Assembly (NCBI RefSeq): GCF_002117105.1
Contig: NZ_CP019343.1
Span: forward strand, 3,472,001 to 3,536,000
Direction: 5' to 3'
Source of the DNA: Oceanicoccus sagamiensis
Lineage (GTDB): Bacteria; Pseudomonadota; Gammaproteobacteria; Pseudomonadales; Dasaniaceae
Length of the DNA: 64,000 bases
The notes under the pieces: generated by a model
Told to the model about the DNA's origin: nothing
Databases searched by the model: none
Seen by the model: only the letters and a program-made list of their open reading frames with translations
Position numbers and translations under genes: made by a program
Part shown: in pieces, positions 18,585-27,721 of the stretch
How the letters are laid out: each line of letters opens with the position of its first letter
How positions within the stretch are numbered: position 1 is the first letter of the stretch

Positions 18585-20206
18585 TGCAAACAAATTCTAT
18601 GGAAACCACCATGATGCACCTACCCATGACGGTGCAGATGATTATGGACCACGGTCGCAATGTGTTCCCCGATTCAAGAGTGGGAACCTTTGATGGCGAC
18701 TCCATGGTTTATACCAGTTATGCCGAGATTGCCGATAATGCAGCCCGTTTAGCGGCCGCATTACAATCATTAGGTATTGTTCCCGGTGATAGAGTCGCCA
18801 CCTTTAGTTGGAATAACACGGCCCATATGGAAGCCTATTTAGGTATTCCTTCTATGGGTGCGATTATGCATACCGTTAATATCCGTTTATCGGCTGAGCA
18901 TATTGCCTATATTATTAATCACGCCGAAAACCGAGTGGTTTTGTTAGACGCCAGTTTACTGGATGTTTTTTCACCGGTATTACCGCTATTAAAAACCGTA
19001 GAACATATTTTATTAATTGGTGAGGGCGAGCTGATAACTGATATTCCCACTCAGGATTACCGTCAGCTATTAGCGGCCAATAAGCCATTGCAAGATTGGC
19101 CCGAGCTGGACGAAACTTCGGCAGCGGCGGTCTGTTATACCAGCGGTACCACCGGCAACCCCAAAGGGGTGGTCTATAGTCATCGCACTACCTTTGTTCA
19201 CTCACTGGCTTCGCGCGGTGTTGATACCTTTGGTATTTGCGAGAGTGATAGAATTTTATTGCTGCCCGCCATGTTCCACGCCAATGCCTGGGGGATGCCC
19301 TATAGCGGTTGGTTTAGTGGTAGCGATTTTACCTTGCCGGGGCCGCATCTCCAGCCTGAAGGTATCAAGCGCATGATTGCGCTGGAAAAACCTACGGTAA
19401 CCGCAACTGTGCCCACCATTCTGGGTGATCTATTACGCGCTGACTCTGCCGATCTGGATATGACCTGTTTCCGTTCCATTATTTGCGGGGGCTCTTCCGT
19501 TGCACCTGCCATGATCGATGCCGCCAGAGAGCGTTGGGGTGTGCCGGTATTGCAGGGCTGGGGCATGACAGAAACCAGCCCGCTATGTACCGTTTCACAT
19601 CCACCAAGAGATTTTACCGGCGCCGATGAAACCCAATGGCGAACCAAAAGTGGCCGCCCGGTTGCTGGTATGCAAGTGCGAGTGATTGATGAAGAAGGCA
19701 ACCCGCTGCCCCATGACGGTGAAACCGTGGGTGAATTACAACTGCGTGGTCCCTGGGTAACGGGTGGATATCACAAAGGCGATTCGCCTGATTCCGTTAG
19801 TGACGATGGCTGGCTGCGCACCGGCGATGTAGGCCATATTGACCAGCGCCATTTTGTGCAACTGACCGATCGCACCAAAGATGTGATTAAGTCCGGCGGT
19901 GAATGGATATCTTCCGTAGAACTGGAAGATATTATTGCCGGCCACCCCAATGTGCAGCAGGCTGCGGTAGTGGCGACTGCGGATGAACGCTGGCAGGAGC
20001 GCCCACTGGTTATTGTGGTGGCGGAAGAGGGCATAGATGCCCAACAGCTGCGTGAATATTTAAAAGATAAAGTCGCCCGTTTCTGGATTCCCGAATATTG
20101 GAGCTTTACCGACGATATCCCTAAAACCAGCGTCGGTAAATTAGATAAAAAACGCCTGCGGGATATGAATGAGTCGGGCGCTCTCAAGGTTGAGGTAATA
20201 CGCTAA
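18584..20206 (+). CDS. Long-/medium-chain acyl-CoA ligase (AMP-binding)
   Basis: About 540 residues of the ANL superfamily; it activates a carboxylic acid with ATP to the acyl-CoA. The P-loop motif YTSGTTGNPKGVVYSH, the A5-type GWGMTETSP, the hinge YLRTGD-like WLRTGDVG and the C-terminal lysine in KTSVGKLDKK are all present. An ATG at 18578 is possible, but AGGAG at 18572-18576 is better placed for the ATG at 18584, which overlaps the upstream stop. In the operon it would charge the substrate consumed by the acyl-CoA dehydrogenase and racemase. Confidence 0.92.
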   Translation: MQTNSMETTMMHLPMTVQMIMDHGRNVFPDSRVGTFDGDSMVYTSYAEIADNAARLAAALQSLGIVPGDRVATFSWNNTAHMEAYLGIPSMGAIMHTVNIRLSAEHIAYIINHAENRVVLLDASLLDVFSPVLPLLKTVEHILLIGEGELITDIPTQDYRQLLAANKPLQDWPELDETSAAAVCYTSGTTGNPKGVVYSHRTTFVHSLASRGVDTFGICESDRILLLPAMFHANAWGMPYSGWFSGSDFTLPGPHLQPEGIKRMIALEKPTVTATVPTILGDLLRADSADLDMTCFRSIICGGSSVAPAMIDAARERWGVPVLQGWGMTETSPLCTVSHPPRDFTGADETQWRTKSGRPVAGMQVRVIDEEGNPLPHDGETVGELQLRGPWVTGGYHKGDSPDSVSDDGWLRTGDVGHIDQRHFVQLTDRTKDVIKSGGEWISSVELEDIIAGHPNVQQAAVVATADERWQERPLVIVVAEEGIDAQQLREYLKDKVARFWIPEYWSFTDDIPKTSVGKLDKKRLRDMNESGALKVEVIR

Positions 20207-20835
20207 TGGCTAGTCGACCAGATTCAGAGCGGATGACACAGGCGGAACGCACCGCCTTATCCGATAAAAAAATGTTTGAAGCGGCGATTGAATTAATCAA
20301 TGAACGCGGCACACAAAAAACCACCTTAAAAGAAATTGGTGAGCGGGCAGGCTATAGCCGCGGCTTAGCCAATTATCGTTTTGGTTCTAAAGATGGCCTA
20401 ATGCTGGAATTATTTGAGCGTTTTGATGACCGCTGGAAAGAACATCTCGGAGATTACATCAGCAATACCCATGGGCTGGAAGCGGTTCGACAGGCCTCCA
20501 GTGCATTGCGGGATTTTTTAAAGAAAGAATCCAAATATCTGCGAGCGATGTATCTACTATGGTACGAAAGCCTTGGCCATGAAAGCGATATGCGTCGTTT
20601 ACTGGCCGAGCATCACGATGTTTATCGTCACGATGCCAGACGCTGGATAGAGCAGGGTATTGAGGCGGGTGATATAAAACCCAACACCGATGCGGAACAG
20701 TTTGCCGCACAGTACTGTGCCTTTAGTTTTGGTATTGTTTACCAATGGCTGGTGAATGCTAAATCATTGGATATCGATGCGGTGTTTGATAATTATATAA
20801 AAAATACAATTGAGCTATTAGCCAATCCACAATAA
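20206..20835 (+). CDS. TetR-family regulator (in-operon)
   Basis: A 209-residue TetR repressor type. The N-terminal helix-turn-helix is TTLKEIGERAGYSRGLANYRFGSKDGL (about residues 38-65), and the C-terminal ligand-binding half is helical. It overlaps the acyl-CoA ligase stop (TAATG), so it is expressed with the genes it may regulate, which would give negative feedback. It could bind the CTTGAAT palindromes, alone or together with the second TetR at 23725. Effectors of such regulators in catabolic loci are often acyl-CoAs, an inference here. Confidence 0.9.
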   Translation: MASRPDSERMTQAERTALSDKKMFEAAIELINERGTQKTTLKEIGERAGYSRGLANYRFGSKDGLMLELFERFDDRWKEHLGDYISNTHGLEAVRQASSALRDFLKKESKYLRAMYLLWYESLGHESDMRRLLAEHHDVYRHDARRWIEQGIEAGDIKPNTDAEQFAAQYCAFSFGIVYQWLVNAKSLDIDAVFDNYIKNTIELLANPQ

Positions 20836-20850
20836 CCGGGAGCTAACACA

Positions 20851-21657
20851 ATGAGTCAACTGGCAAGAGAAGACGGCAAAAGTATTTATTATGAAGACCA
20901 TGGCAGCGGCGATAGTGCCATTGTATTAGTGCATGGTTGGGGTGCAGGTGTCAGAGCGTGGGACTATACCTTGCCGGGCCTGGTGGCTGCCGGCCACCGA
21001 GTTGTATTGTTAGATCACCGCGGCTGTGGCCAATCCAGTAAAGACTTTGCCGATATGGGCGTTGAAGCGATTGCCAGCGATGTGGTGGCACTGGTTGAAC
21101 ATCTGGCTATTGGCAGCGTTATATTAAATGGTTGGTCTTTAGGCGGCGCTGTTGTGGTAGCCGCGGCCAGAGATTTGGGCGACCGCTGTAAAGGTTTGGT
21201 ACTAACCTGTGGTGCCACACCCTGTTATGTACAAAAACCGGATTATCCCCATGGCGGTACCGAACAGATACTGGCGGATACCCTGGCTGCGATGAATGCT
21301 GACCGAGTTAATTTCTTTGCCGGTTTATCTGCTGGAGTTTGTGCCAGTGAGGTTAGCCCGCAGGTGGTGGATTGGATGTGGCAAATGTTTTTGCAGTCCT
21401 CGCCATTAGCCGCCAATTCTCTGGGTGATTTAGGCCCGCTGGACCAGCGTCAGGACCTGGCTAATTTAAATATACCTATTCTCGGTTTTGTCGGCGGTCA
21501 GGATGCGGTGGTTGACCCCGCTGTCTGCCGTTCAGTGGCCGACTATGGCAAAGATGTAACACTGGTAGAATGCGCCGCTTCAGGCCATGCACCCTTTATC
21601 GAAGAGGGCGAACTCTATCACTCTGAGCTTCATAGCTTTATCGCCAAACAACTTTAA
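20851..21657 (+). CDS. Alpha/beta hydrolase
   Basis: A 268-residue alpha/beta-hydrolase. The oxyanion region is HGWG (28-31), the nucleophile elbow is GWSLGG with Ser96, the acid is probably in GGQDAVVDP, and the histidine in SGHAPFIEE. No signal peptide, so cytosolic. The family includes esterases, lactonases and C-C hydrolases; opening of the ester or lactone made by the Baeyer-Villiger monooxygenase is an attractive but unproven role. It lies 15 bases downstream of the TetR gene, in the same operon. Confidence 0.88.
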   Translation: MSQLAREDGKSIYYEDHGSGDSAIVLVHGWGAGVRAWDYTLPGLVAAGHRVVLLDHRGCGQSSKDFADMGVEAIASDVVALVEHLAIGSVILNGWSLGGAVVVAAARDLGDRCKGLVLTCGATPCYVQKPDYPHGGTEQILADTLAAMNADRVNFFAGLSAGVCASEVSPQVVDWMWQMFLQSSPLAANSLGDLGPLDQRQDLANLNIPILGFVGGQDAVVDPAVCRSVADYGKDVTLVECAASGHAPFIEEGELYHSELHSFIAKQL

Positions 21658-21668
21658 GGAATGGTTTT

Positions 21669-22667
21669 ATGAGTAATGTTAATTACGGCCTCTGGTATGA
21701 CTTTCGTAACCCGGAGCAATGGCGACAGCCCTTTGAGGACTTTTATGCCGAGCGCTTTGAGCAACTGGTTCAAGCGGAAAAAATGGGCTTTAATTCCTGC
21801 TGGCTAACCGAACATCATTTTTGTGACGACGGTTATACACCTTCACCTTTAGTGTTGGCTGCGGCCATTGCCTCAAAAACTGAAACCATGCGTCTGGGCA
21901 CTAACCTGATGTTATTGCCACTACATGACCCCGTTAGAGTGGCTGAAGATGCAGCTACCTTATCCTTATTAAGTGGCGGACGTTTTGATTTAGGTGTGGG
22001 TATTGGTTATCGCCAGGCTGAGTTTGAGCAATTCAAACGAAAAATTTCACATCGCCCCAGTTTGATTGAGGAGGGTATAGAAATTCTTCGCCGCAGCTGG
22101 AGCGGTGAGCCGGTTAATTTTTCGGGCAAGCGTTTTGAAGTGGGTGATTTAAAAGTGATGCCTACTCCCGAGACCAATCCAAAGATTTATTTAGGCGGAA
22201 TGGCAGAACCTGCTATTCAACGTGCAGCCAGAATTGCAGATGGATTTCTCTCTACCGGTGGTCTAGGTATTGATGTTTATAACGAAGCTCTGGAACAGCA
22301 AGGCAAGTCGATTCAAGATGGCGATATTATTTTAGGCTCCTGGGCGATTATTGCCGAAGACCCTGAAGCCGAAGCTGCCAAGGTTGCAGACCATGTGTTA
22401 TACCAAACTAATGAATATATTAAGTGGGGAGCTTTTGGCCCACCCGATCAGGCGACGTTATTTGAGACCGGTGCTCAGGCCATAGAAAATGGCTTGTATG
22501 AGTTATGGGATGCCGATACAGCGGTGACGGAATTAAATAAGTTAATGAAAACTTATCCGAATATTCGCGATATTCACTTCTGGGCGCAGTTTCCAGGTGA
22601 GTCGGTGGAGTCGGGCAATAAGCGTCTTCGTTATATTGCCGAGCATGTGTTGCCGAGGTTGGGGTGA
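21669..22667 (+). CDS. LLM-class (luciferase-like) flavin-dependent oxidoreductase
   Basis: A 332-residue bacterial-luciferase-like TIM-barrel monooxygenase or reductase using FMNH2 or F420. Typical segments are FNSCWLTEHHF, LVLAAAIASKTETMRLGTNLMLLPLHDPVRVAEDAATLSLLSGGRFDLGVGIGYR and a C-terminal helix with HVLPRLG. It closes the operon, with 11 bases after the hydrolase gene and a REP pair downstream. A separate flavin reductase is not seen in the window. It may carry out another ring- or chain-oxygenation step. Confidence 0.88.
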   Translation: MSNVNYGLWYDFRNPEQWRQPFEDFYAERFEQLVQAEKMGFNSCWLTEHHFCDDGYTPSPLVLAAAIASKTETMRLGTNLMLLPLHDPVRVAEDAATLSLLSGGRFDLGVGIGYRQAEFEQFKRKISHRPSLIEEGIEILRRSWSGEPVNFSGKRFEVGDLKVMPTPETNPKIYLGGMAEPAIQRAARIADGFLSTGGLGIDVYNEALEQQGKSIQDGDIILGSWAIIAEDPEAEAAKVADHVLYQTNEYIKWGAFGPPDQATLFETGAQAIENGLYELWDADTAVTELNKLMKTYPNIRDIHFWAQFPGESVESGNKRLRYIAEHVLPRLG

Positions 22668-22717
22668 AAAATCTATCATCCCGGTGAAAGCACACTACTA
22701 CTAGCCAGCTCATTCCC

Positions 22718-22788
22718 AGTAGGGTGGATTATAATCCACCAATGCCAGTGGTATTTAAAACCGGTGGATTATAATCCACCCTACGGGG
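22718..22788. repeat. Composite REP pair (BIME-like), copies 4 and 5
   Basis: Two GGTGGATTATAATCCACC palindromes (cores 22723-22740 and 22763-22780), with outer AGTAGGG and CCCTACGGG flanks facing each other, separated by 22 bases. This is the same architecture as 7761-7835. It lies between the LLM oxidoreductase gene and the substrate-binding-protein gene and may end transcription of the catabolic operon. Confidence 0.82.
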
Positions 22789-22863
22789 CTAACAGTCATA
22801 TAAGTTTGGCCTAAAATAGAGTTATACTGATTTTTAATCGCTTATCCCTTAGAATATTATTCT

Positions 22864-23709
22864 ATGCAAACCAAAAAACCTGGCTTACTAAAAAGCAGTT
22901 TATTATTGTCCATAGTGACTTTGATTTTCTGTAACTTCGCTACAGCTGATAGCATGCGTTTTTCTGTCAGTAATAAACTGTCCCCTCCCGTTCCTCCTTA
23001 TCAATGGTATGATTTCTGTACTAGCAGCTATCAAGGTTTTAATAAAGAACTGTATCAGCGTCTGGCTTCCGACCTTGGCTTAAAGGCTGAGTTTATCGAA
23101 TCAAAATATGCCGTAAACGCCACTGATATGCAGCGCTATAATCTGGAGCTTATAGCATCAGGCCAAACCTCTTTTTCCCTTTCCCATCCCGCTTTTATAA
23201 AGGACTCAAGCAAGTGGGTGGTAGGCGCTCAGCCGCCATTAAACTTTGACCAGGTCATTGTGATATTGGCAGAGCGTGATGATATTAGGCAGTTGGCAGA
23301 TCTACAGGCACTTATGGGCACTGGTGTGGATACCACATCGGATATTCATGAGTTTAAAAAAATAGGTCTGGATTTACAGTTTAAAGAGGCTGCAACCTTA
23401 AGTGAGGCATTACAAACCGTGTCCAGAGGCGATGCCGATTATTGGATAGCACCGAAATTTTTGGCACTGAATTTAATTGAGGAGCTAGCGCTTGAGGGGC
23501 AGGTAAAGTTCTCGCATCTTAAAGTCAGCACCTTATCCGATTTTTATATGGTAACCAGTACCACGGAGAGAAACCGGCAATTGATTAATCAGATTGATAC
23601 GTTGGTGGTTAAATACCGGGAGGCAGGCTATATCGACTTTCTTAAAATCAATGCCTTAAAGACCTGGTTATCTAATAAGTCCTGTGCCCAGCAGGGGGCT
23701 ACAGGGTAG
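22864..23709 (+). CDS. Periplasmic solute-binding protein-like (SBP_bac_3 type)
   Basis: A 281-residue exported protein with a signal peptide (hydrophobic core SSLLLSIVTLIFC, ending ATA, about residue 28). The rest resembles the family 3 extracellular solute-binding fold: YQGFNKELYQRLASDLGLKAEFIES, then a central segment DADYWIAPKFLAL and a C-terminal VVKYREAGYIDFL. No ABC permease is adjacent, so it may be a stand-alone sensor or binding protein. A 13-base palindrome AGAATATTATTCT abuts the ATG where a ribosome-binding site would be expected. It is convergent with the TetR gene at 23725. Confidence 0.7.
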   Translation: MQTKKPGLLKSSLLLSIVTLIFCNFATADSMRFSVSNKLSPPVPPYQWYDFCTSSYQGFNKELYQRLASDLGLKAEFIESKYAVNATDMQRYNLELIASGQTSFSLSHPAFIKDSSKWVVGAQPPLNFDQVIVILAERDDIRQLADLQALMGTGVDTTSDIHEFKKIGLDLQFKEAATLSEALQTVSRGDADYWIAPKFLALNLIEELALEGQVKFSHLKVSTLSDFYMVTSTTERNRQLINQIDTLVVKYREAGYIDFLKINALKTWLSNKSCAQQGATG

Positions 23710-23724
23710 AGCGGCTGATAAAGA

Positions 23725-24345
23725 TTATTTCAACCCACTCATTGTCAAAACACTGGTCAAAAACAAGCGATGCGCCCCTTCAGGGTCAATATCCGAATCA
23801 AAATACACCGCAGAGCGCAAGCCAATCATCAGCCCGTAAGCAATCTCCGCCGCATCGGTACTGTTATTCATAAACACTGCCGGGCAGTCATCAAAGATTT
23901 TGGCAAGGTGGCTTTTACAGCGCTCATCAAAGTCACGCTTGGTAATTTTAAGTACATCATCATTAACCGCAGCGCCAAAGCACTCCAGCATAAAACCAAT
24001 CTCTTTCACCGTACTGGCTTCGCCCTTAAACCAAAAGTCCGCCAGCGCTTCAATCTGCTCGCGTGGCTCCAGTTCGCCAAATTCTTCAATTTTCTCCAAA
24101 AAGCTAACCGACACATTCTCAAAGTACTGCTCAAGAATGGCTTCCTTACCTTTAAAGTAATAGAGCAGGTGGCTGGGGGACATATCCGCGCCCTTGGCTA
24201 CATCTGCCAGCGTGGTTTTTACATAACCCTGAGCAAGAATGCAGTCGTGGAGGGATTTAAAAATTAGGCGGCGGCGCTTGTCTCCGCGGCTATCGCGGCG
24301 GCCGGCTCGGGAGCGTCTGGGTGTCGTTGTTGGCATGGGGCGCAC
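23725..24345 (-). CDS. TetR-family regulator (divergent)
   Basis: A 206-residue TetR protein. A basic N-terminus (RRSRAGRRDSRGDKRRR) precedes the helix-turn-helix TTLADVAKGADMSPSHLLYYFKGKEAI (about residues 43-69). It is transcribed away from the SDR/NTF2/ligase/MaoC operon. The intervening 132 bases carry the palindrome CTTGAAC TTT ATTCAAA, the classic arrangement of a TetR repressor and its own target. It is the best candidate for the regulator acting at the three operator-like sites. Confidence 0.9.
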   Translation of the reverse strand: MRPMPTTTPRRSRAGRRDSRGDKRRRLIFKSLHDCILAQGYVKTTLADVAKGADMSPSHLLYYFKGKEAILEQYFENVSVSFLEKIEEFGELEPREQIEALADFWFKGEASTVKEIGFMLECFGAAVNDDVLKITKRDFDERCKSHLAKIFDDCPAVFMNNSTDAAEIAYGLMIGLRSAVYFDSDIDPEGAHRLFLTSVLTMSGLK

Positions 24346-24417
24346 TCTATCATGTTAATTATTAGGATGGCAGTGTCAGTAATACCGGTGCTTGATTAAA
24401 TTTGATAAATCTTTAAA

Positions 24418-24434
24418 CTTGAACTTTATTCAAA
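24418..24434. promoter_or_regulatory. Putative TetR-type operator, site 2 (CTTGAAC TTT ATTCAAA)
   Basis: Palindrome in the divergent spacer between the TetR gene and the SDR operon. Twelve of 14 arm positions match the perfect copy at 31161. It lies 44 bases before the SDR start. Confidence 0.6.
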
Positions 24435-24477
24435 TTAAGCCTAATATCGAATTTATCCAATTATCAGGGTTTTATTT

Positions 24478-25293
24478 ATGTCAATTGAAGGTCTTTGCTT
24501 TGTAATTACCGGCGGTGCTGCCGGTATTGGTGCGGGTACCGCCCGTTTAGCGGCTAGCCGTGGCGCCAAAGTAGTGGTGTCGGATATGAATGATGCGGCG
24601 GGGGAAGCTCTGGCTGAAGAGATTAATGGCAGTGGTGGTCAGGCGATATACCAGCATTGCGATGTGACCAATGAAGAGCAAGTGGAAGCCTTAATGAAAG
24701 CGGCCGCCGATGCCTTTGGCGGTATTGATATTGTGCATAACAATGCAGGTATTCATGAAAGTATGTTGGGCGGCGATTTATCCCTTGATGGTATGAGCCG
24801 CGCTACCTTTGAAAAGGTAATGGGCGTGAATGTCACCGGCGCATGGCTCTGTGCCAAATATGCTTTGCCCTATTTACGTAACAGCGATAACGCCTCCATT
24901 ATCAATGCCGGTTCAACCAGCTCTCTAACCGGTTACCCGCAGTGTCAGGCCTACGGTGCCAGTAAAGGCGCGATTATGCAGCTGACCAAAATGCTGGCGG
25001 TTGATCTGGCCCCCGATAGTATTCGGGTTAATTGCTATTGCCCCGGTTCCATCCATACCCAGATTGTCGATAAATTTTTAGAGGCGGCTCCTGACCCTAA
25101 GGCAATGCTTAATACTATGACGCAAACTCATTTGATTCCGCGTATGGGCAAGCCTGTTGATGTAGCGGCACTGGTCTGTTTTCTGGCCAGCCCTGAGTCA
25201 GAATTTGTTAATGGTGCTGTTTGGGGTATCGATGGCGGTTCATTAGCCTGGCGCGGCACCCTTGATGTATTAGGTATGGAGGCAGAGGCATGA
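24478..25293 (+). CDS. SDR-family oxidoreductase
   Basis: A 271-residue classical SDR with all key residues: TGGAAGIG (11-18), NNAG (88-91), Ser146 in NAGSTSSL, and Tyr159/Lys163 in AYGASKG. It is likely an NAD(P)-dependent alcohol or 3-hydroxyacyl-CoA dehydrogenase. It heads a tight operon running through the Rieske gene, behind the CTTGAAC palindrome, and overlaps the next gene by 4 bases. Confidence 0.9.
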   Translation: MSIEGLCFVITGGAAGIGAGTARLAASRGAKVVVSDMNDAAGEALAEEINGSGGQAIYQHCDVTNEEQVEALMKAAADAFGGIDIVHNNAGIHESMLGGDLSLDGMSRATFEKVMGVNVTGAWLCAKYALPYLRNSDNASIINAGSTSSLTGYPQCQAYGASKGAIMQLTKMLAVDLAPDSIRVNCYCPGSIHTQIVDKFLEAAPDPKAMLNTMTQTHLIPRMGKPVDVAALVCFLASPESEFVNGAVWGIDGGSLAWRGTLDVLGMEAEA

Positions 25294-25706
25294 GCCTGAC
25301 CGTTGAGCAAAAGTTAGAGATTCACGAATTATTAAGCCGCGCCGCCTATGCCTATGATGAGCGCGATATGAAAATGTTAGAGGCCTCCTTTTCAGAGAGC
25401 GCCAGTTTTACCATGCGTATTGCCGGTGGTGATCTGGTCGGCCCGTTTGAAGGCCGGGAAGCAATTATGGCGCTAATGTCCGGCTCTATGAATGATCAAA
25501 CCGATGTACGCCGTCATGTGGTTAGCAATATCTTTTTTGATAATAACAATCCCGAAACCACGGTAGTGTCCAATCTGACTTTAATGGCCACAGAAAATGG
25601 TGTCACCCAGTTACTCACCACGGGCGTCTATTACGATACCGTGGTTGAAGAGGGCGGGCAGTGGTGTATTCGTCAGCGTCATATCGATTTAGATAAAGCC
25701 TATTAG
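25290..25706 (+). CDS. SnoaL/NTF2-like protein
   Basis: A 138-residue NTF2-fold protein: LEIHELLSRAAYAYDERDMKMLEASFSESASF, then PFEGREAIMALM, and a final strand ending WCIRQRHIDLD. These proteins act as isomerases, dehydratases or small-subunit-like partners in steroid and polyketide metabolism, and also resemble ring-hydroxylase beta subunits. It starts within the SDR stop (ATGA overlap). Pairing with the Rieske alpha subunit downstream is possible but not shown. Confidence 0.78.
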   Translation: MSLTVEQKLEIHELLSRAAYAYDERDMKMLEASFSESASFTMRIAGGDLVGPFEGREAIMALMSGSMNDQTDVRRHVVSNIFFDNNNPETTVVSNLTLMATENGVTQLLTTGVYYDTVVEEGGQWCIRQRHIDLDKAY

Positions 25707-25715
25707 GGAGCTACC

Positions 25716-27272
25716 GTGAATATTGGATTTATCCCCAGTAAAACTGCGCGGCTGGAGCCACACCGCGAAGCGCTGATTGATGTGCACTCCGGTCGCCGGG
25801 TGACCTTTGGCGAGTTAGATGGCAATGTCTGCCGTTTGGCGAATGCGCTTATTGATCAATTAGGTTTATCCAAGGGCGACAGGGTAGCGGTGTTATCCAA
25901 AAACTCTATCGAGTATATGGAAATTTATTATGCCTGTGCGCGGGTGGGTATGATTGCCCAACCGATTAACTGGCGGCTTGGCCCTGATGAAATGGTGCGT
26001 ATTCTTGAAGATGGTTCCCCTTCCGTGGTTATCTCTTCAGGCGAGTACCGTGAAGACGCGGAGCAACTTAAAAACAAAATCAGTGTATCGCACTGGCTTA
26101 ATTTTGGTGACGACAGCGATGGCTCATATCAGGCATTGCTAGAGGGCTCTTCCACCGATGAGCCTAAAGCTTCTGCAGAGGTTGGTGGTGATGACCCGGC
26201 ATTGATTCTTTATACCGGCGGTACTACCGGCCAATCCAAAGGCGCATTGCATACCCATCGTTCGCTCTATATGGGCATGATTAACCAGACCGTTGCTGAG
26301 CGTGTGGTGCCTTCCGATGTGTATATGCTAACCGGCCAGATGTTTCATATCCCGGTAGCGTTGGGCATGAACTACCACGCCCATGGCTGCCCTATGGTGT
26401 TGATTAACTTTGATGCACGGTTAGCGTTGGAGACTATTCATAAAGAACGGGTTTCAGCCTTTCTGGGTATCACCACCATGCTTAACTGGATGATGGCGGA
26501 CGAAAAATTTGCCGAGTTTGATTTAAGCAGTTTACGAAATATTCAATACGGCGGTGGCCCTATGCCCAGCAGCGTAGTCGCCGCCGCATTGGATGCTTTT
26601 CCCTGCACCATTATTCAAGGCTATGGCCAGACCGAAGGGATGACCATGAGCTTTTTATCTCAGGAAGATCATTTGCGGGCTTTGGCTGGCGATCATCCCG
26701 AGCGTTTGGATTCCTGCGGCCGCGAAGGCTTTGTAACGGAAATGCGTTTGGTGGACCCTGAAGGTAATACCGTGCCGCGCGATGGCAATACCCCCGGTGA
26801 AATTATTGTGCGCTCCGAAGCCAATATGGTGGGCTATTGGCAGCGCCCTGATCTTACCGCTGAAACCATTCGTGATGGTTGGATGTGGACTGGCGATATC
26901 GCTGTCTGGGACGAAGCCGGTTATATTTTTATTGTTGACCGTGCCAAAGATATGATTATTTCCGGCGGTGAAAATATTTTCTGTACTCAGGTAGAAGCTG
27001 CCATTCATAAACACCCCGGTGTATTAGAGTCAGCGGTATTTGGTATTCCCGATGATGTTTGGGGTGAGGCGGTAAAAGCCGTTGTGGTTATGAAGCCCGG
27101 TCAATCGGCTACCGAAAAAGACATTATTGATACCGCCGCAGAGCATTTGGCGTCCTATCAAAAACCCAAATCTGTGGACTTTGTTGAAAGCCTGCCCAAA
27201 GCTCCCACCGGAAAAATTCTTAAACGCGATTTGCGCACACCCTATTGGGAAGCGGCAAGGACAAATGTATGA
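25716..27272 (+). CDS. Acyl-CoA ligase (AMP-binding), second copy
   Basis: A 518-residue ANL-family ligase: P-loop YTGGTTGQSKGALHTH, then IQGYGQTEGMT, the WMWTGDIA hinge and the C-terminal catalytic lysine in KAPTGKILKRDLR. The GTG start has GGGAG seven bases upstream. It is divergent in sequence from the ligase at 18584, so the two probably activate different acids, for example the parent substrate and a partially degraded intermediate. Its stop overlaps the MaoC gene start (ATGA). Confidence 0.92.
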   Translation: MNIGFIPSKTARLEPHREALIDVHSGRRVTFGELDGNVCRLANALIDQLGLSKGDRVAVLSKNSIEYMEIYYACARVGMIAQPINWRLGPDEMVRILEDGSPSVVISSGEYREDAEQLKNKISVSHWLNFGDDSDGSYQALLEGSSTDEPKASAEVGGDDPALILYTGGTTGQSKGALHTHRSLYMGMINQTVAERVVPSDVYMLTGQMFHIPVALGMNYHAHGCPMVLINFDARLALETIHKERVSAFLGITTMLNWMMADEKFAEFDLSSLRNIQYGGGPMPSSVVAAALDAFPCTIIQGYGQTEGMTMSFLSQEDHLRALAGDHPERLDSCGREGFVTEMRLVDPEGNTVPRDGNTPGEIIVRSEANMVGYWQRPDLTAETIRDGWMWTGDIAVWDEAGYIFIVDRAKDMIISGGENIFCTQVEAAIHKHPGVLESAVFGIPDDVWGEAVKAVVVMKPGQSATEKDIIDTAAEHLASYQKPKSVDFVESLPKAPTGKILKRDLRTPYWEAARTNV

Positions 27273-27721
27273 GTGTATTAACCCCTGAGGTATTGTCGGC
27301 AATTGGTCGCCAAAGCCAGCCCCAGCGTGAAATTGTTACCCGTCGCGATATTCGTAAATACTCGGTGGCAACGGGCAATCGCCAGCGCAAGTATTTAGAC
27401 GGTGACCAGGCTCCGCCGATGTTTCATGTGCCGTTATTTTGGGATGTGGTGGAGTTGGACCAGCTAACACCGGATGGTGTATCGATTGATTCGCTACTGC
27501 CCAAATTTCCTTTGGAAAAAGCGATGGCCGGTGGTTTAAATATTGAATACCACAAACCGGTTCGCCCCGGCGACTGGTTAACCGCCACCCGCACATTAAC
27601 CGATATTTATGAAAAAGAAGGGCGCTCCGGTGCCTTGATTTTTTACGAAGTGGTGATGGATATCGTCAATGACGACCAAGAACTGGTTATCCGCGAAAAA
27701 ACCACGAGGATTTTACGATGA
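27269..27721 (+). CDS. MaoC-like dehydratase, N-terminal-type hot-dog domain (FAS1-like)
   Basis: About 150 residues of the FAS1-like/MaoC N-terminal hot-dog fold (IGRQSQPQREIVTRRDIRKYSVATG, then AGGLNIEYHKPVRPGDWLTATRTLTDIYEKEGRSGALIF). A longer frame reaches 27245, but the ATG at 27269 overlapping the ligase stop is favoured. It forms a pair with the next gene. In steroid and bile-acid side-chain degradation two such half-domains make one enoyl-CoA hydratase (ChsH1/ChsH2-type); that role is inferred from the gene set. Confidence 0.82.
   Translation: MSVLTPEVLSAIGRQSQPQREIVTRRDIRKYSVATGNRQRKYLDGDQAPPMFHVPLFWDVVELDQLTPDGVSIDSLLPKFPLEKAMAGGLNIEYHKPVRPGDWLTATRTLTDIYEKEGRSGALIFYEVVMDIVNDDQELVIREKTTRILR

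Noticed and set aside
27245-27269. Upstream start for the MaoC-like gene at 27245
   Set aside because: It would overlap the ligase gene by 28 bases; the ATG at 27269 with an ATGA overlap fits the operon pattern and the family N-terminus.
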